DNA from: Lachnospiraceae bacterium
Lineage (GTDB): Bacteria; Bacillota; Clostridia; Lachnospirales; Lachnospiraceae
Reading direction: 5' to 3'
Length of the DNA: 5,594 bases
NCBI GenBank assembly: GCA_003453515.1
Contig: DMLD01000049.1
Location: 1-5,594 of the forward strand
Part shown: in pieces, positions 1-5,349 of the stretch
How the letters are laid out: the number at the start of each line of letters is the position of its first letter
Numbering within the stretch: the first letter of the stretch is position 1
Program-made: the position numbers and the translations under genes
Notes under the pieces: model-generated
The model's input: the letters and a program-made list of their open reading frames with translations, nothing else
Told to the model about the DNA's origin: nothing
Database searches by the model: none

Positions 1-385
1 TCCCTGCCAGATCGAGCACCTGAAGAATATTGGTATAGCACATCTCATACTGGAGGGTGATACCCAAAAAATCAAATTCATGTATCGGGGTTTGCGTTTC
101 CATAGAAAAAAGAGGGATGTCTCTTTCCCTCATGATCGCGTCGAGATCCGGCCACGGACAGTAAACACGCTCACAGTAGGTATCCTCCCACGAATTAAAC
201 ATCGAATACAGTATCTGGATACCCAGGTGTGACATGCCTATCTCGTAGACATCCGGAAAACACATACAAAAACGAACCGCCACTTCGGACGGCTCTTTTT
301 GTACCATATTAAGCTCTCCGCCGGTATACCTTGCAGGCTTCTCCACCTGCATCAAAACATCATCCGGCAAAAACAGTTTTCTCAC
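1..385 (-). CDS. TIGR03960-type B12-binding radical SAM protein, N-terminal fragment
   Basis: Only the first 128 residues lie in the window; the gene continues past the left edge, so the radical SAM CxxxCxxC cluster motif is not visible. What is visible resembles the family start: EKPARY at residues 15-20, a GGE/N segment at 22-26, FPDVYEIGMSHLG at 43-55, an ERVYCPW-like stretch near 72-78, and LGITLQYEMCYTNIL at 107-121. The family has a cobalamin-binding-like N-terminal domain followed by radical SAM; its substrate is not established to my knowledge. In clostridia it often sits near a DUF2344 protein and the L21/L27 ribosomal genes, which would lie beyond the window. The GTG start at 385-383 shares GTGA with the stop of the preceding small gene (4-base overlap), and AAGGAG at 402-397 lies 11 bases upstream. 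The next in-frame ATG, codon 12, has no comparable ribosome binding site and would remove residues typical of the family. Identification is from motif memory, not a search. Confidence 0.85.
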   Translation of the reverse strand, partial: MRKLFLPDDVLMQVEKPARYTGGELNMVQKEPSEVAVRFCMCFPDVYEIGMSHLGIQILYSMFNSWEDTYCERVYCPWPDLDAIMRERDIPLFSMETQTPIHEFDFLGITLQYEMCYTNILQVLDLAG

Positions 386-633
386 TCGTCTCTTTGCTCC
401 TTCACCCAATCTGTAAGCGCATCAAATACATCCGGTGCAAATTTGTTGAGAGCAAAGACAGTACCTGCTATTGCTGCAGCCAAAAGAATGATCTTCCATA
501 TCAGCTTAAAAATCAGTTTAAAAAGTGTTTTCATGGCTCTTCCTTTCGTCTGTTTATTTATTTCCTCTTCTATTATGGCTTTGGTTTCCTTTATTCTTGA
601 CGGTAACTCCCTAACCGTATCAAATCTGCTCAT
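382..633 (-). CDS. Small single-pass membrane protein, unknown function
   Basis: An 83-residue protein that I do not recognise. Residues 1-35 are hydrophilic and charged, with a likely helical stretch (RIKETKAIIEEEINKQ, residues 13-28). A single hydrophobic helix follows at about 40-62, with Lys residues at its leading edge (K35, K39, K43, K47), then a short acidic and amphipathic tail. The start is uncertain. An ATG at 651 has AAGG directly against it, which is poor spacing. The ATG at 633 chosen here has AGAGGA-like sequence about 9 bases upstream and overlaps the zinc-ribbon gene by 14 bases. An internal ATG at 534 has AAAGGA six bases upstream, the best site of the three, and would give a 50-residue protein that is almost only the membrane helix. 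The stop overlaps the GTG of the radical SAM gene, so the gene is embedded in a translationally coupled cluster. That supports it being real despite its size. Confidence 0.7.
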   Translation of the reverse strand: MSRFDTVRELPSRIKETKAIIEEEINKQTKGRAMKTLFKLIFKLIWKIILLAAAIAGTVFALNKFAPDVFDALTDWVKEQRDE

Positions 634-1702
634 CCTTGATTTCCTCTGCATCCTTAGTTACGGATGTATCATCATCGGTATATGTATCCTCCGACTCCGT
701 CTCTGACATATCCTCCTCCGACTCCTCGGGTAGCGGTATATCATCAGGACTCTCATATGCTGATCTCTCAAGATAGGAGTTATATCTCTCCTCCGCCAGC
801 TCCTCGATATAGGAGGGATGAATATTAGGGAACTGCTCATGCATCATCCTTATCATCTTATCCTGGATATCAAAGTAGTTCTCCTGATCCTCTCTCGACT
901 CGTCATACCATTCATCTATGACCTCATCACCGAGATTCTCCTCGATCCATTGGTTCAATTCCTCTGTAAACTCGTCCTCAACAGCAACCGAATCCTTAAC
1001 AAGGGTCGCTCTTCTGAGCGTTGCGAATCCGATTATGAAAAATACCACGAACACTGCTGACATCACTATAAGCGAATACGTGTTAAAAAGGTTTATAACA
1101 TGCATAAGGTTCAGCACGATTATGATAACGCCTATGATGCCAAAGCCGATAAAGGAAAAGCCCGAAAATCTCAGATCGGCGTACTTATCCTTTTTCTTTA
1201 CATAGACTGTACTTGCCTCGCTCCTGAGTTCCTCAAACTCCATGGATGCCTCTTCCTTTTCGAGCTCGTCAAACTGATCCTCGATATCAGGGACCAGCTC
1301 ATAGAGCCTGTCAAGATCGACCTCCTCGCCCTCAATAAGCCCACGGAACAGCTCCATAGTAGCATCCTTCTCGATATCGGCAACAACAAGGGCTACCGTC
1401 TTATCTGAAGACCTGTCACCGGACAGCTCCGCAGCTTCAGCGTAAGACTTCTCAGTATCCGCCGGCTCATCATCTGTCACATCATCGACAAGCGCATAGC
1501 TTTTGATACCGTTGTACCTGAGATATTTGACAATCTTCTCGGCTGCATCGTCATCGACTATCTTCATGATCTTGACCGGAAGCAGCTCTCCGGGAACCTC
1601 CGCTTCATCTACGGGTTCTTCATCTACCAACTCTACCTCACAGTCGGGACACACAGTGATCCCTTCCCTGTATTCGTTTTTACAATTCGGGCACCAAGCC
1701 AT
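620..1702 (-). CDS. Zinc-ribbon, two-TM, acidic membrane protein, unknown function
   Basis: A 360-residue protein opening with a treble-clef or zinc-ribbon knuckle pair: C4-x2-C7 and C18-x2-C21. An acidic linker follows, then a segment at about 41-72 (LPVKIMKIVDDDAAEKIVKY and onward) that resembles DUF2007-like signal-transducing domains; this resemblance is tentative. A second part at about 101-145 is acidic and may complete a small alpha/beta domain. Two hydrophobic helices lie at about 180-200 and 209-228, probably a hairpin leaving both large soluble parts on the same, cytoplasmic side. The C-terminal 130 residues are charged and helical, and end in a disordered, extremely acidic tail (320-360). 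The start at 1702 has GGAGG at 1717-1713, 10 bases upstream, and the zinc ribbon begins at residue 4, so the start is secure. The gene is the first after a strong promoter and its end overlaps the small membrane protein gene. No enzymatic motif is visible; a regulatory or adaptor role is only a guess. Confidence 0.9.
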   Translation of the reverse strand: MAWCPNCKNEYREGITVCPDCEVELVDEEPVDEAEVPGELLPVKIMKIVDDDAAEKIVKYLRYNGIKSYALVDDVTDDEPADTEKSYAEAAELSGDRSSDKTVALVVADIEKDATMELFRGLIEGEEVDLDRLYELVPDIEDQFDELEKEEASMEFEELRSEASTVYVKKKDKYADLRFSGFSFIGFGIIGVIIIVLNLMHVINLFNTYSLIVMSAVFVVFFIIGFATLRRATLVKDSVAVEDEFTEELNQWIEENLGDEVIDEWYDESREDQENYFDIQDKMIRMMHEQFPNIHPSYIEELAEERYNSYLERSAYESPDDIPLPEESEEDMSETESEDTYTDDDTSVTKDAEEIKDEQI

Positions 1703-1736
1703 CTGTGATCAACCTCCATTTTTTACTTCATCAGTT

Positions 1737-1765
1737 ATTATATCATATCACGCATTTGCATGCAA
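1737..1765 (-). promoter_or_regulatory. Sigma-A-type promoter for the zinc-ribbon protein operon
   Basis: Reading the minus strand, TTGCAT (1765-1760, four of six to TTGACA) is followed by a 17-base spacer and a perfect TATAAT (1742-1737). A TG at 1745-1744 gives an extended -10 (TGATATAAT). The expected transcription start is near 1730, leaving about 28 untranslated bases before the ATG at 1702 with its GGAGG site. It lies in the 107-base gap after the flippase gene, the only gap over 20 bases in the left half of the window. The -35 is contained in a perfect 10-base palindrome, TTGCATGCAA (1756-1765). I see no convincing terminator for the flippase gene in the gap, so read-through from upstream is possible. 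Confidence 0.75.
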
Positions 1766-1809
1766 GTCAGTTTTACATGCAGACCGACCGCCACACAAGA
1801 CACATCGTA

Positions 1810-3447
1810 TCACGTCATAAGCCTGAGCTTCTTGGCGACCGCATACATCCTGTAGCCAAACGGGAACTGTACTATCTCCTCCCTGGTCACTGTCTGCAGC
1901 AAGAGCAGCAATACGAAATAAAGTATTATCGCAACGACCAGTGAAACGCAGGTCCTTATGATATTTGTGCCTGTTATCAGACCTGTAAGCTTGTATACTA
2001 CGAGCGTCCCCGCACCCATCCAGAGTGAGGCGGACAAGGGCGCAATAAATGTCTTTACTATCTCCTGCTTATAGCCCGGTATATACCTTTTTATCGCGAG
2101 GAAGTTTAGGATAAATACAACAAGCGGAAAGGTAATATTGCCGACTATAAGCGAGTATATCCCAAGATTGGTATACTTCACGCAGAATATCACTATAAAT
2201 ATATGTATGACAAGTGAGATCGCAGAATTTATGACAGGAATGCTCATCTTGCTTATACTCTGAAGCGCACCGCCGGTCACATTTGCTATGGCGTAAAAGA
2301 CTATCGCCAGACCGCCGACCACGAGCATCTTGCCGCCGAGGATATAGTTTGACGAAAACAGCATCCGGACTATCGGCATACCCAATACAAGATATCCTAT
2401 AAAGCACGGAAATGCTATTATCATATTAAACTTAACGACCGATGCGATATTCGACTTGAGCTCGGACAGCTTTCCCTCGGTATAAGCCGCAACGGCGCTC
2501 GGGATCATCGACGATGCAAGCGCGGTCGACAGTGCTATGGGAACGGAGCACATCACCCTGTATTTGGATGAGTAGACCCCGACTAAGGACTTTATGTCTA
2601 TCGTGTGCATTCCTTTTTGGGATGAATAGTAACCGAATATCTTAAAATCAACAAGACCGCTTATATTGTATACGGTTTGAGACAGAATGACCGGAAGTAT
2701 CGTAAGTATGAGCACCTTGAAAAGATAACCCGTCGAGTCAACATGACCCGAGACATCCCTTTTCTCAAGCTTGCTTTGTACCGGACGGTATAAAGATGAT
2801 AAAAACAGCATCAAAAGCAGTGCCGATAGCGCACCGAGACATGTTCCCAGTGTTCCTCCGGCAGCGCCCCATGCCGATCTGAACGGATCTCCTATGGTCC
2901 ACTTCATAAAAAGATAGCTCGCGAGCACGCTTACTATGGCGTTTACTATCTGCTCTATTATCTGTGAGATCGCCGTCGGCATCATGGTCTTTTTCCCTTG
3001 GAAAAAACCACGAAACACACCGAGAAAAGCAACTATGATTATAGTCGGTGCAAGTATCATAAGGGGTATATGCACACCGGCATACTCCGGATATATGTAT
3101 TTTTCTACAATACCCGAGCCGAACAAGAGAAATCCGCCGAATAATCCTCCGGATATACTGGCAAATATAAGACCTACCCTAAGTGTCTGCCCTGAATTTT
3201 TATATTCCTTTTTTGCGACCTGTGCGGATATTATCTTTGAAAGCGCAAGAGGCAGTGAATACGATGAGATGATGAGTATCAGATCGTATATCTCAAACGC
3301 AACGGCATAGATACCGTTTCCTTCTTCTCCGAGTATATTTGACATGGGGATACGATATATAAGCCCGATCATGCGAACAAAAAGAGAAGCCATGGCAAGT
3401 ATGCCACCCTGCTTTAGAAAATCCGAATCTTTCTTCGCTGTTGCCAT
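1810..3447 (-). CDS. SpoVB/YtgP (MurJ-like) MOP-superfamily lipid-linked oligosaccharide flippase
   Basis: A 545-residue polytopic membrane protein, close to the length of Bacillus subtilis YtgP (about 544). Family features seen: RMIGLIYRIP at about 25-34, GEEGNGIYAVAFEIYDLIL at 40-58 (the TM2 region), RGFFQGKKTMMPTAISQIIEQ at about 146-166, a typical signature of the YtgP/SpoVB branch, and hydrophobic segments throughout consistent with about 14 helices. Members of this polysaccharide transporter branch flip undecaprenyl-linked precursors: YtgP is the MurJ-type lipid II flippase, and SpoVB acts in spore cortex synthesis. Sequence reading alone does not separate these roles from other paralogs such as YkvU or YabM, so no symbol is given. 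AAGGAG at 3459-3454 sits six bases before the ATG, and only 17 bases separate it from the ybeY stop. It is therefore probably cotranscribed with ybeY. Substrate assignment is inference. Confidence 0.92.
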   Translation of the reverse strand: MATAKKDSDFLKQGGILAMASLFVRMIGLIYRIPMSNILGEEGNGIYAVAFEIYDLILIISSYSLPLALSKIISAQVAKKEYKNSGQTLRVGLIFASISGGLFGGFLLFGSGIVEKYIYPEYAGVHIPLMILAPTIIIVAFLGVFRGFFQGKKTMMPTAISQIIEQIVNAIVSVLASYLFMKWTIGDPFRSAWGAAGGTLGTCLGALSALLLMLFLSSLYRPVQSKLEKRDVSGHVDSTGYLFKVLILTILPVILSQTVYNISGLVDFKIFGYYSSQKGMHTIDIKSLVGVYSSKYRVMCSVPIALSTALASSMIPSAVAAYTEGKLSELKSNIASVVKFNMIIAFPCFIGYLVLGMPIVRMLFSSNYILGGKMLVVGGLAIVFYAIANVTGGALQSISKMSIPVINSAISLVIHIFIVIFCVKYTNLGIYSLIVGNITFPLVVFILNFLAIKRYIPGYKQEIVKTFIAPLSASLWMGAGTLVVYKLTGLITGTNIIRTCVSLVVAIILYFVLLLLLQTVTREEIVQFPFGYRMYAVAKKLRLMT

Positions 3448-3464
3448 CTGATGCTCCTTAAAAC

Positions 3465-3962
3465 TTATCTTTTTATGTTCATACTGTCAAGTATCTCTCT
3501 TTGACGATCCTCCATGATCATCCTTTCGTCATCTTCCATATGGTCGAAGCCGCACAGATGCAGCAGGGAGTGTACGATCAAAAAGGCAAATTCCCTTTTT
3601 ACACTGTGCCCGTATTCGTCCGCCTGGGACAAAACACGATCGGCACACAAAACCACATCGCCCAGAACAAGCTCCCCGGTGTCGGGGTCGATACTCTTCG
3701 ACAGCTCAAAGGTCTCGCCCTCAAACACGCCTTCAGTGTCAAACTCATTCATCGGAAAGCTGAGAACATCTGTCTCGGCATCAATCTGACGCGTGTCGCG
3801 GTTTAGCTCGTGTATGGTATCCGCATCGACCACAGATACGCTTACCTCTATATCATACGGACATGCAAGCTGCTTCATTGTCACCCTTGCGATATCAATT
3901 ATCAGCTCATCCTCATCAAAATCAAAGACTGTATCCGTTGTATTATCGTAATCAATCGTCAT
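3465..3962 (-). CDS. ybeY: Endoribonuclease YbeY (rRNA maturation factor)
   Basis: A 165-residue protein of normal family length. The signature metal site HSLLHLCGFDH is present with H131, H135 and H141, the three histidines that bind the catalytic zinc. The conserved central strand region (HELNRDTRQIDAETDVLSFP, 51-70) also matches, with TDVLSFP as the family hallmark. YbeY is a conserved single-strand RNase involved in 16S rRNA 3'-end maturation and 70S ribosome quality control in the cytoplasm. The first 20 residues are unusually acidic (a DFDEDEL run). Two bases separate the phoH stop from this ATG, and the ribosome binding site is weak (only AAGAG-like sequence inside the end of phoH). 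Translational coupling to phoH is therefore likely. The phoH-ybeY pairing is classical in many bacteria and supports the assignment. Confidence 0.97.
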   Translation of the reverse strand: MTIDYDNTTDTVFDFDEDELIIDIARVTMKQLACPYDIEVSVSVVDADTIHELNRDTRQIDAETDVLSFPMNEFDTEGVFEGETFELSKSIDPDTGELVLGDVVLCADRVLSQADEYGHSVKREFAFLIVHSLLHLCGFDHMEDDERMIMEDRQREILDSMNIKR

Positions 3963-3964
3963 AG

Positions 3965-4954
3965 CTATCTCTTGCCCGGCTTTCTTGATTGTCTGTATTT
4001 TTCTCTCGCCTCGTACTTCTCATATGCATGAACGATCTTTTGAACGAGGGGATGTCTTACTACATCCTTGTTGGTCAGGTACGAAAAGCCTATATCCTCT
4101 ATCCCTGACAGTACCTTTTCGGCGACCTCCAGTCCGGATTCTGTTTTAAACGGAAGATCCTTCTGTGAGAGGTCTCCTGTTATGACCACCTTGGAGCCGA
4201 AGCCGATTCGTGTCAAAAACATCTTCATCTGTGCCGGAGTCGTATTTTGCGCCTCGTCAAGTATGATAAAGGCATTGTCGAGGGTACGTCCGCGCATATA
4301 TGCCAATGGCGCGACCTCTATAAGCCCCTTTTCGCTGTTCTTTATAAAGCTGTCTGCACCCATTATCTGATACAGCGCATCATAAAGCGGTCTGAGGTAT
4401 GGATCTATCTTCTGTTGAAGATCTCCCGGCAAAAATCCGAGGCTCTCTCCCGCCTCGATCGCGGGTCTGGTCAGGATTATCTTGCTGACAAGATCGTTCT
4501 TAAAGGCAGCTATCGCCATAGCCATCGCCAGATAGGTCTTTCCTGTCCCCGCCGGTCCCAGACCAAAGACCATCATCTTGTCGCGTATCTGTGCCACATA
4601 CTTTTGCTGTCCAAGAGTCTTGGGTCTGATCGGCTTACCCGAGATCGTATATCCGAGAAGCTCCTTGTCGATCTCTGCCAATGATACCTTCTCATCCTCC
4701 ATGGACAAGGACAACAGATAGTCCACATTTTGCTCCGTAATATCGTTGCCGCGCTTTGACAGCTCCAAAAGCTCATTAAAAATATGCCGACACTCATCAA
4801 GAGCTGACTCCTCTCCCCGTATGACAACTCCGCCATCTCTGGTAACCACATCAACCGAAAGGGTCTTCTCGATCTTTTTGATATGCTTGTCGAGCTGACC
4901 GAAAATATTTCTTTCATGTAATGCCGGTATATCCAGTTCAATCCGTGATTCCAA
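3965..4954 (-). CDS. PhoH-family ATPase (KH-like domain plus P-loop)
   Basis: From the TTG at 4954 the product is 329 residues. The N-terminal 70 residues form the KH-like module seen in clostridial PhoH proteins (IELDIPALHERNIFGQLD, then a VVIRGEE strand). The ATPase core has Walker A GPAGTGKT at 133-140, the TRPAIEAGESLGFLPGD block at 162-178, Walker B IILDEAQN at 230-237, a TGDLSQKDLP sensor-like motif at 259-268, and a terminal RHPLV arginine-histidine motif near 300-304. PhoH-like proteins are predicted ATP-dependent RNA-acting or helicase-like enzymes; adjacency to ybeY suggests ribosome or RNA maturation. Direct biochemical roles are poorly defined. A longer reading from a TTG at 5011 adds 19 residues with no family resemblance and would begin inside a stable hairpin. 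The 4954 TTG has GGAGGG six bases upstream and yields a family-like N-terminus. The gene follows rpsU and is followed by ybeY after 2 bases. Confidence 0.93.
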   Translation of the reverse strand: MESRIELDIPALHERNIFGQLDKHIKKIEKTLSVDVVTRDGGVVIRGEESALDECRHIFNELLELSKRGNDITEQNVDYLLSLSMEDEKVSLAEIDKELLGYTISGKPIRPKTLGQQKYVAQIRDKMMVFGLGPAGTGKTYLAMAMAIAAFKNDLVSKIILTRPAIEAGESLGFLPGDLQQKIDPYLRPLYDALYQIMGADSFIKNSEKGLIEVAPLAYMRGRTLDNAFIILDEAQNTTPAQMKMFLTRIGFGSKVVITGDLSQKDLPFKTESGLEVAEKVLSGIEDIGFSYLTNKDVVRHPLVQKIVHAYEKYEAREKYRQSRKPGKR

Positions 4955-4960
4955 AAGTAT

Positions 4961-4966
4961 CCCTCC
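4961..4966 (-). promoter_or_regulatory. Ribosome binding site deciding the phoH TTG start
   Basis: Reading the minus strand, GGAGGG is followed by ATACTT and then the in-frame TTG at 4954-4952. This is a near-ideal Shine-Dalgarno with a six-base gap. No ATG or GTG start occurs between it and the conserved N-terminal region of the protein, so it selects TTG as the start codon. The weak TTG initiation may hold PhoH output well below that of rpsU on the same transcript. Confidence 0.8.
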
Positions 4967-4986
4967 GATATTCCCTCTCGACGCAA

Positions 4987-5020
4987 TAGAGCCTGTTTCC
5001 CAATTGGGCAACAGGCTCTA
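4987..5020 (-). other. Strong rpsU-phoH intercistronic hairpin (possible leaky terminator or processing stop)
   Basis: TAGAGCCTGTT (4987-4997) and AACAGGCTCTA (5010-5020) form an 11-bp perfect stem. One T/C mismatch and a CCC/GGG three-pair extension close an AATT loop. It lies 16 bases after the rpsU stop and ends 20 bases before the phoH Shine-Dalgarno. In the direction of transcription the stem is followed by TTGCGTCGAG, with no U tract, so it does not meet the usual intrinsic terminator definition. Possible roles are partial attenuation or protection of the 3' end of an abundant rpsU message from exonucleases. The structure is read directly from sequence; the role is inference. Confidence 0.6.
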
Positions 5021-5036
5021 GGATTCCCGCAAAGAA

Positions 5037-5213
5037 TTACTTATACTTTCTTTTGCGTGCAGCCTCAGACTTCTTCTTGCGTCTGACGCTTGGCTTTTCA
5101 TAGTGTTCTCTTTTGCGAATCTCCTGCTGGATCCCTGCCTTCGCACAGTTTCTCTTGAAACGGCGAAGAGCACTATCCAGTGACTCGTTTTCTTTTACTA
5201 TAACACTAGACAT
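5037..5213 (-). CDS. rpsU: 30S ribosomal protein bS21
   Basis: A 58-residue basic protein, the normal length for Firmicute bS21. It begins [20 protein letters not shown], and continues with the conserved R-N-C-x-K-A-G-I segment at 21-28 and [14 protein letters not shown] at 35-48, ending in a lysine/arginine-rich tail. bS21 binds the 30S platform near the 3' end of 16S rRNA and assists initiation and base pairing to the Shine-Dalgarno. The ATG at 5213 is preceded by an unusually purine-rich run (GAGGGAGGTAAGGTG, 5235-5221) with several overlapping candidate Shine-Dalgarno positions. The nearest (AAGGTG) is seven bases away. It is the first gene of its unit, directly behind a strong promoter and a structured leader, and is followed by a hairpin before phoH. 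Confidence 0.98.
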   Translation of the reverse strand: MSSVIVKENESLDSALRRFKRNCAKAGIQQEIRKREHYEKPSVRRKKKSEAARKRKYK

Positions 5214-5235
5214 AGTCTCACACCTTACCTCCCTC

Positions 5236-5280
5236 CAGTTGTAGATTGTGCAAAGTACAACTGTTCGGGTTATTTTGCAC
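5236..5280 (-). promoter_or_regulatory. Structured rpsU leader with interlocking inverted repeats
   Basis: Two perfect inverted repeats lie between the predicted transcription start and the rpsU ribosome binding site. Repeat A is GTGCAAA (5280-5274) with TTTGCAC (5254-5248). Repeat B is CAGTTGTA (5263-5256) with TACAACTG (5243-5236). Their order is A, B, A', B', so they either compete as alternative hairpins or form an H-type pseudoknot. As a pseudoknot the connecting loops would be 10, 1 and 4 bases. The last base of repeat B is the first G of a GGAGG purine run leading into the rpsU start, so folding of B could change ribosome access. An autoregulatory bS21 leader is inference; the pairing itself is visible. 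Confidence 0.55.
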
Positions 5281-5287
5281 TGAAAAG

Positions 5288-5315
5288 ATTATACCATATT
5301 TTCAGGATTTGTCAA
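5288..5315 (-). promoter_or_regulatory. Consensus sigma-A-type promoter for rpsU
   Basis: On the minus strand, a perfect TTGACA (5315-5310), a 16-base spacer and a perfect TATAAT (5293-5288), with TGG before the -10 giving an extended -10 element. Transcription should begin near 5281, at or beside the first base of repeat A of the leader, leaving an untranslated region of about 68 bases. It lies about 35 bases beyond the stop of the S66 peptidase gene, with no clear terminator between. Such strength fits a ribosomal protein gene. Confidence 0.9.
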
Positions 5316-5349
5316 CCACCAGTTATGGGAAACACCTGATTTGCATCCC

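Noticed and set aside
299..706. 135-codon open frame on the plus strand
   Set aside because: It is antisense to the small membrane protein gene and the ends of its neighbours. The minus-strand genes there have overlapping starts and stops, ribosome binding sites and family motifs; the plus frame has none.
620..820. Repetitive-looking acidic codon stretch as a DNA repeat
   Set aside because: The pattern is explained by runs of Glu, Asp and Ser codons in the acidic tail; there are no phased repeat units.
1766..1809. Possible terminator after the flippase gene
   Set aside because: Only a 6-bp TGCATG/CATGCA pairing with a 13-base loop is present, and no T run follows it; too weak to call.
4573..4986. 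Open frame on the minus strand overlapping phoH in another frame
   Set aside because: The PhoH frame carries the family motifs across this region; the alternative translation is rich in Arg and Ser with no recognisable domain.
5316..5349. Terminator between the S66 peptidase gene and the rpsU promoter
   Set aside because: CAGGT and ACTGG segments do not pair properly and there is no stable stem with a T run.
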